A stretch of DNA of 64,000 bases from Actinophytocola glycyrrhizae (GTDB taxonomy: Bacteria; Actinomycetota; Actinomycetes; Mycobacteriales; Pseudonocardiaceae): contig NZ_JBHSIS010000025.1 in assembly GCF_042653545.1 (NCBI RefSeq), positions 62,001 to 126,000 of the forward strand, written 5' to 3'. The notes beneath the pieces were generated by a model. It had not been told where the DNA came from, made no database searches, and saw only the letters and a program-made list of their open reading frames with translations. Made by a program: the position numbers and the translations under genes. How positions within the stretch are numbered: position 1 is the first letter of the stretch; every line of letters begins with the position of its first letter. This document shows positions 1 through 8,176 of this stretch, in pieces.

Positions 1-645
1 GCGGTGTCGCGGTCGGCAGGCGGCCCGGTGTCGCTGGACGTGGCCGACGTCGAGGTCGTGGAGACCGAGCAGCGCACCCGCGCCGCGGTCGCGCTGTGCG
101 TCGACACGTCGTGGTCGATGGTGCAGGACGGGCGGTGGGTGCCGATGAAGCGCACCGCGCTCGCGCTGCACCAGCTGATCTCGACCCGGTTCCGCACGGA
201 CGCGTTGCAGCTCATCACGTTCGGGCGCCACGCGGCGTCGGTGGAGCTGCCGGAGCTGGTCGGGCTGGAGGGGGTGTGGGAGCAGGGCACGAACCTGCAC
301 CACGCGCTGCTCCTCGCCGGGCGGCACCTGCGCAAGCACGCGGACGCGCAGCCGGTGGTGCTGGTGGTGACCGACGGCGAGCCGACCGCGCACCTGGAAC
401 CGGACGGGGAGGCGGAGTTCTCGTACCCGCCGCTGCCGAGAACGCTGCGCAAGACGCTGGCCGAGGTGGACGCCCTGGCGAAGCTCGGCGCGTCGGTGAC
501 GGTCTTCATGCTGGGCGAGGACCCGCGCCTGGAACAGTTCGTCGACATGATCGCCCGCCGCAGCGGCGGGCGCGTGGTGGCCCCGGACCTCGACGGCCTC
601 GGCGCCGCGGTGGTCGGCGACTACCTGCGGGGCCGCCGGGGCTAG
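1..645 (+). CDS. VWA-domain protein, C-terminal part (cut by window edge)
   Basis: The reading frame is open from base 1, so only the last 214 codons are visible. A von Willebrand factor A domain starts around visible residue 28. A MIDAS metal-binding motif DTSWS sits at about residue 35, followed by the conserved GTNL and VVTDGEP segments typical of bacterial VWA proteins. Such proteins often work with a MoxR or magnesium-chelatase-like AAA ATPase encoded just upstream, but that part is outside the window, so this partner is inference. Its TAG stop shares bases with the 3' end of the opposite-strand VOC remnant. Confidence 0.85.
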   Translation, partial: AVSRSAGGPVSLDVADVEVVETEQRTRAAVALCVDTSWSMVQDGRWVPMKRTALALHQLISTRFRTDALQLITFGRHAASVELPELVGLEGVWEQGTNLHHALLLAGRHLRKHADAQPVVLVVTDGEPTAHLEPDGEAEFSYPPLPRTLRKTLAEVDALAKLGASVTVFMLGEDPRLEQFVDMIARRSGGRVVAPDLDGLGAAVVGDYLRGRRG

Positions 646-897
646 TCCGCCATCGTGGCGGTCAGGTCGGGTACCTCGACCGTGATCACGAAGGAGCCGA
701 CCGGAGTCTCGGTGGCCGGGGTGGGGACCCTCGCGCGGCAGCAAACCGCCATTGATGCCGGGGCCCTCACCGGTGTTGACCGTCCAGTACGGGTTGGTGC
801 CCCACTGTTCGATCGGTCAGCCGAACCCGTTCCCGTAGAAGGCTTTCGCCTGTTCGGGGTCGGTCGCGTGGATCTCGAAGTGCACGGGTCGGGCCAT
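642..897 (-). pseudogene. VOC (glyoxalase/bleomycin-resistance fold) family remnant
   Basis: Reading from ATG at 897 gives a typical VOC N-terminus (MARPVHFEIHATDPEQAKAF, then YGNGFG). Codon 27 is then TGA where the family has Trp (FGWP). The frame resumes with PIEQWGTNPYWTVNT and GINGGLL, and shifts by one base near 728-736 before a second family segment, SFVITVEVPDLTATMA. It ends early at a TAG overlapping the VWA stop, so the C-terminal half of the domain is missing. A nonsense codon, a frameshift and a truncation in about 85 codons indicate a dead gene. VOC proteins are metal-dependent lyases, isomerases or resistance proteins; the ancestral substrate cannot be told. Confidence 0.75.
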
Positions 898-1007
898 GGA
901 ACGCCTCCCTGCGGCCGCTCGGACGTGCCAGTCGGCGACCCGTTCGGGCGCGGCGGCAATCAGCGGGCGAGCACCGGCACGGTGCACGGCAGCCCGGCAA
1001 CGGTGTG

Positions 1008-1050
1008 GGAACGCCGCGCGGGTCGATGTCCACGACCCGCGCGGCGTTCC
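1008..1050. terminator. Strong hairpin terminator downstream of the ABC permease
   Basis: An 18-bp perfect inverted repeat (1008-1025 with 1033-1050) with a 7-nt loop lies 33 bp beyond the stop of the minus-strand permease and before the VOC remnant. There is no U-tract, as is usual in high-GC actinomycetes. The position suits a terminator for the permease operon. Confidence 0.7.
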
Positions 1051-1082
1051 CCACCTGCCCGCGCGATCATGCCGCGGTCACG

Positions 1083-2030
1083 TCACGACGTGATGTCCTT
1101 CGTGCGGAACCGGCGAGCGGCGAGCAGACCGAAGAACGCCCCGTACGCCACCGCCGAGAACGCGCCCGCCGCCATGTTCGACCAGTCGATGTCCGTCGAG
1201 ATCAGGTCCGACCACGCGAAGGCGTAGTGCGTCGGCAGGTAGTTCCGCAGCCCCTCCAGCGCCGTGATCTGGTCCAGGATCGACGACAGGATCGCCACCA
1301 GCACCGTGCCGCCGACCGCGCCAAGCGGCGCGTCCGTCGACACCGTCAGGAACAGCGCCAGCCCGGCCACCCACAGCAGGTGCACCGCCAGGTACAGCAC
1401 GGTGAACAGCAGCGCCATCATCGCGTCGGAGAACGGGATCGCGTCCCCGGTGGGGCTGACCGCCTCACCCGTGCCGTAGAAGATCACGCCGACGAGCAGC
1501 GCCACGGCGGGCAGCAGCGCGACCGCGAAGAACGACAGCAGGCCGGACGCGATCGCCTTCTGCCGCATCAGGCGGTGCCGGGGGACCGGCATGGCGAGCA
1601 GGTACTTCAGGCTCGACCACGACGCCTCACTGGCGATCGTGTCGCCGAAGAACAGCGCCACGATCATCGGCAGCAGGAAGCTCGACACCGCGAACAGCAC
1701 GAACACCACGAAGTTCGGCGCGGACGAGGTCGCCAGGTCGACGAACCCACCGGACCGGTTGCCGCTCGTGTCCGTGCCGAACTCGAACGCCGCCCACAGG
1801 ATCCACGGCAGCAGCACCAGGAACCCCAGCACCAGCTGCACCCGGCGCCGCCGCAGCTGGCGGACCAGCTCGACCCGCAGCCGCAGCGTCCGGCCCGCGC
1901 GGTAGCCCGTGACCGAGCCGTCCGCCTGCACACCCTGTTCCTCGTGCGACGCGGCCGCCGCGAGCTGCTCGATCGCCGCCTCGTCCGTGTGCACCGTGTC
2001 CAACCGCGTGTGCCGCTCCTCCGCTACCAC
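1083..2030 (-). CDS. ABC-2 type transporter permease
   Basis: The product of 315 residues from GTG 2030 has six predicted membrane segments after an N-terminal cytoplasmic stretch (about residues 65-85, 107-130, 160-185, 203-228, 236-255 and 285-305). It carries the GYRAGRTLRLRVELVRQLRRRR segment just before the first of them, as in ABC-2 exporters. It lies directly downstream of the ATPase-containing fusion gene and is almost certainly its membrane partner. The start is uncertain. A GTG at 2143 overlaps the upstream stop (GTGA) and opens a 33-codon frame that would join this one if the run of six C at 2039-2044 had one more base. Either that is an indel, or translation starts at GTG 2030. 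Confidence 0.85.
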   Translation of the reverse strand: MVAEERHTRLDTVHTDEAAIEQLAAAASHEEQGVQADGSVTGYRAGRTLRLRVELVRQLRRRRVQLVLGFLVLLPWILWAAFEFGTDTSGNRSGGFVDLATSSAPNFVVFVLFAVSSFLLPMIVALFFGDTIASEASWSSLKYLLAMPVPRHRLMRQKAIASGLLSFFAVALLPAVALLVGVIFYGTGEAVSPTGDAIPFSDAMMALLFTVLYLAVHLLWVAGLALFLTVSTDAPLGAVGGTVLVAILSSILDQITALEGLRNYLPTHYAFAWSDLISTDIDWSNMAAGAFSAVAYGAFFGLLAARRFRTKDITS

Positions 2031-2139
2031 GCCGTCTTCCCCCCTGCGCTGCCCGGTCGCTCGTGGCCGAGCTCCCTGCGCTGCTCGTCAGTCCGGACGG
2101 CGCGCGCTCCGTCGCTCTCACGCGCCTCGTTCACCTCGG

Positions 2140-5079
2140 TCACCGGGACGTCTCCTCTCCGACCAGCTGCAGGAACGCGTCCTCGAGCCTGCGCCGGGGG
2201 CCTGCCTGTTCCACCGCGACACCCGCGCCGACCAGCTTGGCCAGCGCCTCGGCGCGGGGCAGGCCGTCGAGGTCCGCGTGGACCTGGTTGCCGTCCACCT
2301 CGACGCCGTCCACGCCGTCCACCGCGCGCAGCACCTCGGCGGCCTCCGCCGGACGGTCCACCCGGAACGTCGCCTCGCCGCTGCCGCCGACGATCTCCTC
2401 GACCTCGCCAGACGCGACCAGCCTGCCCTGGTGCATGACCACCACGTGGTCACAGGTCTGCTCCACCTCGGCGAGCAGGTGCGAGGAGACCACCACGGTC
2501 CGGCCGGTCGACGCGTACCGCCGCAGCACGGCCCGCATCTGGTGGATCTGTGGCGGGTCCAGCCCGTTGGTCGGTTCGTCGAGCACCAGCAGGTCGGGCA
2601 GGCCGAGCATGGCCTGCGCGATCGCGAGCCGCTGCCGCATGCCCTGGCTGTAGGTCCGCACCCGCCGGTGCACCGCCTTGCCGAGGCCCGCGATCTCCAG
2701 GGCCTCCTCGATGTGCGCCCTGTCCGGCGGCCTGCCGGTCGCCGCCCAGTACAGCTCCAGGTTCTCCCGCCCGGACAGGTGCGGCAGGAACCCGGCGCCC
2801 TCGACGAACGAGCCGATCCGGGACAGCACCGGCGCACCGGAGTACACCTTGTGCCCGAACACCCGGATGTTGCCGTCGCTCGGCTGGATCAGGCCCATCA
2901 GCATCCGCAGCGACGTGGTCTTGCCCGCGCCGTTCGGCCCGAGGAGACCCAGCACCTGGCCGGCCTCGACGCGGAACGACAGGTCGTCGACCGCGGTCAC
3001 GCCACCCGGGTACTTCTTCGACAGCCCCTCGATCACCAGCGGCACGTCCACCAGGCCGGGATCCAGGTCGGTCGACCGGCGCCTGCGGATCGCACCCCAG
3101 ATCGCCGCGGCCACGACCAGGCCGAGCACCACCGCGATGCCGATCATCGGGCCGGCCGGCGGGCCGCTGTCCGAGCGCGTGCCGGACACGACCGGCGCCT
3201 CGACGGCCGTTCCGTCGACGACCGCCACCCGGTAGGCCGCCGCCTGCGTGGACGGCGCGTACGCCTGGTCGGTGGTGCTGACCACCAGCTCGATGGTCCG
3301 GTCGGTCTCGACGGGCCGGACGATGCCCGGCAGTGTCACGGTCACCTCGACCGGCGAGCCGTCCGCGGGCAGCGCCGGGATCCGGAACGGCGACACCGCG
3401 GAGCCCGGCAGGACCCGGACGCCGTCGGGACTCACGTCGTACAGCTTCGCGAACAGCACCGCGCCTTCCGTGGCCGGCGGCGCCGCGCCGGGGACCGCGG
3501 CCACCCGCAGCCGCACGGTGCTGGCCCCCGCGATCAGCAACTGCGAGTCCAGCGGCCTGCTCTGGAACCGCGCCGCCTGTCCCGGCAGGTCGATCGACAC
3601 CCGGCCGACCAGCCGCGACGAGCTGCCGATGATCGAGCCGAGCCCCGGCAGGCTGCTCACCGACGCCGGGTTGCCGCCCGGCGGGTTGACGATCGTCTGC
3701 TCCTCGCCGAAGACCGGCACGCTCCTGCGCTCGGTCGCGGCGTTGCCGTCGAGGCCGGGGTAGGCGTCGGTGCTGACGGTCCGCACCGAAGGGGCGCCCT
3801 GCACCCGCAGCGCGCCCTGCACCGCGTACGACAGCCCCTCGCCGGGGTCGCTGCCCTGGCCGCGGAGGTGGAAGTCGAACCAGTCGGCGATCTCACCACG
3901 CAGTTCGGGGCCCGGCCGGCCGCCGTCGTGCCCGCCGGTGTACCAGACGACCTTCACCTTGCCGCCCGCCTCGGCGATCTGCCTGGCGTTGGCGTCGGCC
4001 TGGTCGAGACCGAACAGCGTGTCCTGCTCGCCCTGCACCAGCATCGTCGGCTGGGTGATGTTCTTGGTGACCTGCATGGGGGACACCGACCGCAGCAGTT
4101 CCACGGTCTGCTCGCTCGCCCGGCCGGTGGTCGCCACCTCGGCGTAGGCCGCGCAGAACTCGGGGCGGAACTTCCCGCACGGGTTCCCGCTCTGCTGCCC
4201 GGCGCCCGGCTGCCCGGCCGTCGCGGCACCCGCGGTCGCACCGTCGGCCCCACCGTCCGCACCGGCGCCGCTGTCGGTGTCGCCGTCGCCGCCCGCGTCG
4301 GTACCACCCGTGTTGCCCGACGGCAGGTCGATGTCGTCGTCCTCGTCGCCTTCCTCCACCGCGTCCGCTCTCGGGTCGGCGAGCCCGCCGCCGCCCGCGC
4401 CGGAGGCGAAGAAGATGCCGGCCCATGACCGCTTGAACACGCCGTCGTCTGCGAACGCGTTGGCCGCCGGCGTGCCGGGGACCGTGTCGCCGGTGGTGGC
4501 CGAGTTGGGCAGCAGCGCCTGGCTGAGGTCGTTGTAGGTGATCGAGGGCGCCAGCGCGTCGACGCGTTTGTCGGTGCCCGCGAGCAGCAGCGACAGCGAA
4601 CCGCCGTAGGAGCCGCCGGTCACGCCGACCTTCGGGTCGCCGTCGCCGTCCTGGGTGACCTCGGGCTGTTCGCCGAGCCAGTCGACGAGCTTCGACGCGT
4701 CCGCGACCTCGTACCGGGGCGAGTTCAGCCCGATCTGCCCCTCGCTGCGGCCAAACCCGCGCGCGGAGTAGGCGAGCGCGACGAACCCGCGTTGCGCCAG
4801 CTCACGCGCGTCGCCGTCCACGCTCTCCTTCGAGCCGCCGAACCCGTGCGCCACGATGACCGCGGGCGCGGGTGTCTCCTCCGGCAGGTACAGCGTGGCG
4901 TCGAGCCGGACGGCGGCCGGGTCGCCTGGACCCTGGGCGCCGGTCAGCGTCAGCTCTCGGGTCTGGACCTGGGCCGGGTCGTCGCCACTGTTCAGCCAGA
5001 CGAGGCCACCGGCGGCGGCGAGGACGGCGACCAGTCCGGCGGCGACCCACCGAGGTTGAGGACGTGGAATACGGGGCAC
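2140..5079 (-). CDS. Membrane-anchored alpha/beta hydrolase (CocE/S15-like) fused to ABC ATPase
   Basis: About 979 residues if started at GTG 5079; GTG 5202 and ATG 5142 are alternatives, and 5079 was chosen because a signal anchor begins there. In order: TM anchor (about 11-29); an alpha/beta hydrolase with nucleophile motif GGSYGG (Ser ~157), then Asp ~353 in GEQD and His ~384 in GGHDGG; a Gly/Asp-rich low-complexity insert (about 223-304); a beta-rich C-terminal domain like S15 peptidases; a second TM (about 644-664); and a cytosolic ABC ATPase with Walker A GPNGAGKT (~714), signature SQGMRQR (~811) and Walker B LLVLDEP (~830). The predicted topology puts the hydrolase outside the cell and the ATPase inside. 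It pairs with the permease at 1083-2030. Substrate unknown. Confidence 0.85.
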   Translation of the reverse strand: MPRIPRPQPRWVAAGLVAVLAAAGGLVWLNSGDDPAQVQTRELTLTGAQGPGDPAAVRLDATLYLPEETPAPAVIVAHGFGGSKESVDGDARELAQRGFVALAYSARGFGRSEGQIGLNSPRYEVADASKLVDWLGEQPEVTQDGDGDPKVGVTGGSYGGSLSLLLAGTDKRVDALAPSITYNDLSQALLPNSATTGDTVPGTPAANAFADDGVFKRSWAGIFFASGAGGGGLADPRADAVEEGDEDDDIDLPSGNTGGTDAGGDGDTDSGAGADGGADGATAGAATAGQPGAGQQSGNPCGKFRPEFCAAYAEVATTGRASEQTVELLRSVSPMQVTKNITQPTMLVQGEQDTLFGLDQADANARQIAEAGGKVKVVWYTGGHDGGRPGPELRGEIADWFDFHLRGQGSDPGEGLSYAVQGALRVQGAPSVRTVSTDAYPGLDGNAATERRSVPVFGEEQTIVNPPGGNPASVSSLPGLGSIIGSSSRLVGRVSIDLPGQAARFQSRPLDSQLLIAGASTVRLRVAAVPGAAPPATEGAVLFAKLYDVSPDGVRVLPGSAVSPFRIPALPADGSPVEVTVTLPGIVRPVETDRTIELVVSTTDQAYAPSTQAAAYRVAVVDGTAVEAPVVSGTRSDSGPPAGPMIGIAVVLGLVVAAAIWGAIRRRRSTDLDPGLVDVPLVIEGLSKKYPGGVTAVDDLSFRVEAGQVLGLLGPNGAGKTTSLRMLMGLIQPSDGNIRVFGHKVYSGAPVLSRIGSFVEGAGFLPHLSGRENLELYWAATGRPPDRAHIEEALEIAGLGKAVHRRVRTYSQGMRQRLAIAQAMLGLPDLLVLDEPTNGLDPPQIHQMRAVLRRYASTGRTVVVSSHLLAEVEQTCDHVVVMHQGRLVASGEVEEIVGGSGEATFRVDRPAEAAEVLRAVDGVDGVEVDGNQVHADLDGLPRAEALAKLVGAGVAVEQAGPRRRLEDAFLQLVGEETSR

Positions 5080-5212
5080 GCTGAGCAACGTATTGGACGG
5101 TTCCTGAGAGGAGCTGAGAACCCCCGACCGTTTCGTCCGCATCGCCCGAATGTGATGTTCGACAACCCGGCCTGACTGGTGCGTTTCGATCGTGACCACC
5201 ACAATGGCTGTG

Positions 5213-5348
5213 TTGGAGGGGAGTATTCCTTCGCGGCGGCGTCGTCAACACGGACCTGGGTAATAGGCAGGGCCCGGCGCCCCCGGCTGGCCATGTGGCC
5301 CGCGGAAGAGACCTCCGGTTGTCGGTAAGAACCGTTGAACCGGAGGTT
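5213..5348 (+). promoter_or_regulatory. yybP-ykoY manganese riboswitch with RBS-sequestering expression platform
   Basis: The leader begins GGAGGGGAGUA (5215-5225), holds the UCAACAC element, and closes with GAGACCUCC (5308-5316), matching the yybP-ykoY aptamer. P1 pairs GGAGG 5215-5219 with CCUCC 5312-5316. The same 3' strand, ACCUCCGGUU (5311-5320), is perfectly complementary over 10 bp to AACCGGAGGU (5338-5347), which contains the terC-family RBS. Closing P1 therefore frees the RBS, and opening it hides the RBS. In known members Mn2+ stabilises the aptamer and turns on Mn export or TerC genes; here the ligand is inferred from the family. Confidence 0.85.
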
Positions 5349-5354
5349 CATTGG

Positions 5355-6446
5355 ATGAGCGTTCCCGTGTGGATCTGGTTTGCCACCATCGGCGGCCTCC
5401 TCGTGCTACTTGCGATCGACCTGGTGATCGTCGACCGCAAGCCGCACGAGGTCGGTGTCGGTGAGGCGGCTCGCTGGGTCACCTTCTACGTCGCCTGCGC
5501 GGTGCTGTTCGGCATCGGCATCTGGATGTTCTCCGGCGGCACCCACGCAGGCGAGTACTTCGCGGGGTACATCACCGAGTACTCCCTCTCGGTGGACAAC
5601 CTGTTCATCTTCCTGGTGATCATGTCGGCCTTCAAGGTGCCGTCCATCCACCAGCACAAGGTCCTGCTCGTCGGCATCCTGCTCGCGCTGGTCTTCCGGG
5701 GCATCTTCATCGCCATCGGCGCGGCGGCGATCTCCGAGTTCAGCTGGGTGTTCTACGTGTTCGGCGCGTTCCTCGTCTACACGGCGGTCAAGCTGTCCGG
5801 CTCGGGCATCGGCCACGACGACGGCGAGGACTACGAGGAGAACCGGGTCACGAAGCTGGCCCGCAAGCTCTTCCCCGTCACCGACGAATACCACCACTCG
5901 AAAGTGTTCACGAAGATCGACGGCAAGCGCTTCGCGACGCCGATGTTCATCGTGATGATCGCGATCGGCTCGGCGGACATCATGTTCGCGGTCGACTCGA
6001 TCCCGGCCATCTTCGGCCTCACCAAGGAGCCGTTCCTGGTCTTCGCGGCCAACGCGTTCGCGCTGATGGGCCTCCGCCAGCTGTACTTCCTGCTCGGCGG
6101 CCTGCTGCGGCGCCTTGTCTACCTGTCGATCGGGCTCGCGGTCATCCTCGGCTTCATCGGCGTGAAGATGATCCTCGAGGCGCTCCACACCAACACGCTG
6201 TCGTTCATCAACGGCGGCGAGCACCTCAACGTGCCGACCATCGGCATCCCGCTGTCCCTGTCGGTGATCATCGGCGTCCTGTTCATCACCGCCGTCGCGA
6301 GCCTGATGAAGACCCGCAGGGACGGACGGAAGGCGGAGTCACCCTCGGCGATCGCCTCCGACATCGAACGGGGCGAGTTGACGGAGACCGACCGGCCGCC
6401 GCTCGAGGCCGGTGACACCGCCACCGACCGGACGACGGGCAGGTGA
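5355..6446 (+). CDS. TerC/Alx-family integral membrane protein
   Basis: A 363-residue polytopic protein with about eight to nine hydrophobic segments. The TerC signature SLSVDNLFIFLVI comes early, and a second acidic motif, FAVDSIPAIFG, lies past the middle. Both carry the conserved Asp residues thought to bind metal. A cytosolic loop rich in charged residues divides the two halves, and the C-terminus is a hydrophilic tail. ATG 5355 was chosen because a consensus CGGAGG ends 8 bases upstream. The family is linked to tellurite resistance, manganese efflux and metallation of secreted proteins. The riboswitch in front makes manganese homeostasis the best reading. Confidence 0.93.
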   Translation: MSVPVWIWFATIGGLLVLLAIDLVIVDRKPHEVGVGEAARWVTFYVACAVLFGIGIWMFSGGTHAGEYFAGYITEYSLSVDNLFIFLVIMSAFKVPSIHQHKVLLVGILLALVFRGIFIAIGAAAISEFSWVFYVFGAFLVYTAVKLSGSGIGHDDGEDYEENRVTKLARKLFPVTDEYHHSKVFTKIDGKRFATPMFIVMIAIGSADIMFAVDSIPAIFGLTKEPFLVFAANAFALMGLRQLYFLLGGLLRRLVYLSIGLAVILGFIGVKMILEALHTNTLSFINGGEHLNVPTIGIPLSLSVIIGVLFITAVASLMKTRRDGRKAESPSAIASDIERGELTETDRPPLEAGDTATDRTTGR

Positions 6447-6450
6447 CCGA

Positions 6451-6678
6451 TCACGCCACCTCGACGAGGTCGCACCGCGCGTGCAACTCGGCCCAGGTGG
6501 CGTGGTGCCTGCCGTCCGCGGTGTGGTAGATCCCGTCGGCACCGGGCAGCCAGGTGCGCAACCAGGTGTCCCGGACGGCGGGCAGGTCGGCTGGGCCGGG
6601 GGTGTTCCCGATCCGGCCGACCAGCCACACACGCGGGCGGTTCGGCATGTTCTCGGGTCTTTCGGTTGACTCGTTCAT
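6451..6678 (-). CDS. Small hypothetical protein (75 aa)
   Basis: ATG 6678 has a perfect AAGGAGG five bases upstream, and codon use shows the local G/C bias, so it is likely expressed. The product is soluble, with no signal peptide or TM segment. It has a WLVGRIGNTPGPADLPAV segment and several Trp residues; no family was recognised. It is convergent with the TerC gene, with a gap of only 4 bases. Confidence 0.65.
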   Translation of the reverse strand: MNESTERPENMPNRPRVWLVGRIGNTPGPADLPAVRDTWLRTWLPGADGIYHTADGRHHATWAELHARCDLVEVA

Positions 6679-6798
6679 CACGACCTCCTTGTGTGATGTG
6701 ACTCACGAGCCGGCTCGATCCTTACGGTAAGTTCGCGGCGTCTTCGAAACACCCGGGGACGACCCGGATTCCACCGAGGGGCCACCCCGGCTCCACCC

Positions 6799-7452
6799 TC
6801 AGTTGAGTACGTAGTTGAGCGAGTCGCAGATGCGGGCCAGCGGCAGGTCGAGGCCCGGGTAGTCCAGCGGCAGCAGCACCTCCGGCGTCAGCGGCATCGC
6901 GTCGCCTGCCGGCGGGTCCCACAGGCAGACCGCCGGGTCGCCGGAGTCCATCGACGAGCGGTACCACAGCCCGTCGAGGTCTCCGAACGCGTCGCGGATC
7001 GCCCGCGCCCATGCCTGCGTGATGTCCTTCGGGCCGCTGGAGATCTCCTGCGACGCGCCTGCCCTGGTCGGCCAGAGGCCGCAGAGGTCGAGCAGTCGCA
7101 GCGGGCGGACCGGAGCGAACACGGCGAGGTGCGGCCGCCGCGTCGAGCGGTCCACGATGGACGAGGCCTGGAACACCTCGGCGATGGAGGTCCGCACGGA
7201 CAGGCCGAAGTACAGCACGCCGTGCCCGGCCGCGGCGACCACGCCGCCGTTCGGGGGCGGCGGGTGCGGGTCGAACCTGGCGTGCGGCAGCGGACCGGTG
7301 TGGCGGAAGGTGTTCCACCGCTGTTGGTGCGCGCCCGCGGCGACGAACACCCGGACGAGCCGGGTGGAGGTCGGCAGCGCGACGACGTCCTCGTGCGGGC
7401 GCAGACGCGCGCGCAGCACGGCGGGCGAAGGGGGCAGGGGGAGTCGGGACAC
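6799..7452 (-). CDS. RES-domain toxin (NAD-degrading type)
   Basis: A 217-residue protein with the RES fold that gives the family its name: an Arg in TRLVRVF near residue 31, a Glu in TSIAEVFQ and a later Ser. RES toxins of RES-Xre pairs deplete NAD+ and resemble ADP-ribosyltransferases. The segments LYFGLSVRTSIAEVF and WYRSSMDSGDPAVCLW are typical. GTG 7452 lies 1 bp after the stop of the upstream gene, so the pair is translationally coupled, antitoxin first. Confidence 0.82.
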   Translation of the reverse strand: MSRLPLPPSPAVLRARLRPHEDVVALPTSTRLVRVFVAAGAHQQRWNTFRHTGPLPHARFDPHPPPPNGGVVAAAGHGVLYFGLSVRTSIAEVFQASSIVDRSTRRPHLAVFAPVRPLRLLDLCGLWPTRAGASQEISSGPKDITQAWARAIRDAFGDLDGLWYRSSMDSGDPAVCLWDPPAGDAMPLTPEVLLPLDYPGLDLPLARICDSLNYVLN

Positions 7453-7453
7453 G

Positions 7454-8029
7454 TCAGGCAGGCGTCCCCAGTACCGAAACGAGCCGGGCGATCTTCTCCG
7501 GTGCCCCGCCTGCCATCAGCCACTCCCTCGGCGCCACCGGCGGATCGCCGAGCGCGGCCTGCGGCGTGGTCATGAACGCGGCCACCACCAGCGCGGGCTG
7601 GTCGGCCGGCACCTCGGCGAGCACGGTCGCGAGGCCGGGCAGGACGTCGTCGTCGGTGAACTGCCACACCGGCAGCCGCCAGCCGCCGCGGTCCTTCCAT
7701 CCGACGAGTTGGCCCGCCGCGAGCCGGTGCCGGATCCGGCTGGCGTCGACGCCGATCCGTTCCGCCGCGCCGGCCACGGTCAGCGCGGTGTCGCGCAGGA
7801 CCGCCTGCAGGGCGACCGTCCGGGCACGCACGTCCCGTTCGCCCCGCCGTTGCGGCGCGAGGTCCAGCCCCACCGAGGTGAGCGCGGTGCGCTGCTCGGC
7901 GGTGAAGTAGTCGGCCGGGCGCGGGTCGAGGGGGGAGAGCCGCTTGGCGGCGTCCTCGACCAGTGCGAGAAACTCGTCCGCCTCCACGCGCAGCCCGGCA
8001 CGCGCAAGGGCGGACCGCAGAGCAGACAT
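7454..8029 (-). CDS. RES-associated antitoxin (Xre/MbcA/ParS-like)
   Basis: 191 residues from ATG 8029, preceded by GAAGGG. A central DNA-binding-type helix region (TVAGAAERIGVDASRIRHRL) reads like a helix-turn-helix or excisionase module. The C-terminus has PREWLMAGGAPEKIARLVS, the family motif next to RES toxins (MbcA/ParS/Xre-type toxin-binding domain, DUF2384-like). It should neutralise the adjacent RES protein and repress their shared promoter. It is longer than many antitoxins, with an extra N-terminal helical part of about 80 residues. Confidence 0.75.
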   Translation of the reverse strand: MSALRSALARAGLRVEADEFLALVEDAAKRLSPLDPRPADYFTAEQRTALTSVGLDLAPQRRGERDVRARTVALQAVLRDTALTVAGAAERIGVDASRIRHRLAAGQLVGWKDRGGWRLPVWQFTDDDVLPGLATVLAEVPADQPALVVAAFMTTPQAALGDPPVAPREWLMAGGAPEKIARLVSVLGTPA

Positions 8030-8037
8030 ACCCTTCA

Positions 8038-8068
8038 GGCTAGCACGGCCGTGCGCGAACGTGCGCAC
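8038..8068 (-). promoter_or_regulatory. Candidate promoter/operator of the RES-antitoxin operon
   Basis: Reading toward the antitoxin, a TAGCCT -10 box (8043-8038) lies 8 bp before the ATG. The -35 area sits in an imperfect palindrome GTGCGC-n6-GCGCAC (8051-8068), a plausible autorepression site. This is pattern reading only. Confidence 0.4.
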
Positions 8069-8100
8069 GGCACCCGTGTGAGCGGTGGTGAGTGTGCCCC

Positions 8101-8148
8101 TTGACACGGTCCTGCCCCGCCCCTAGCGTCTCGGGTAATCGATTTCCC
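8101..8148 (+). promoter_or_regulatory. Promoter and LacI-type operator of the sugar ABC/GH172 operon
   Basis: TTGACA (8101-8106), a 17-bp spacer and TAGCGT (8124-8129) make a near-consensus promoter. Directly downstream is a CG-centred palindrome, GGGTAATCGATTTCCC (8133-8148), of the LacI/GalR kind. The same extended -35 (TTGACACGGTCC) and a matching operator occur at 15469-15515, so the LacI-family protein encoded at 14426-15421 most likely represses both. Confidence 0.8.
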
Positions 8149-8176
8149 AGACGCTGAAGACTGGCGACGAGGGAGC

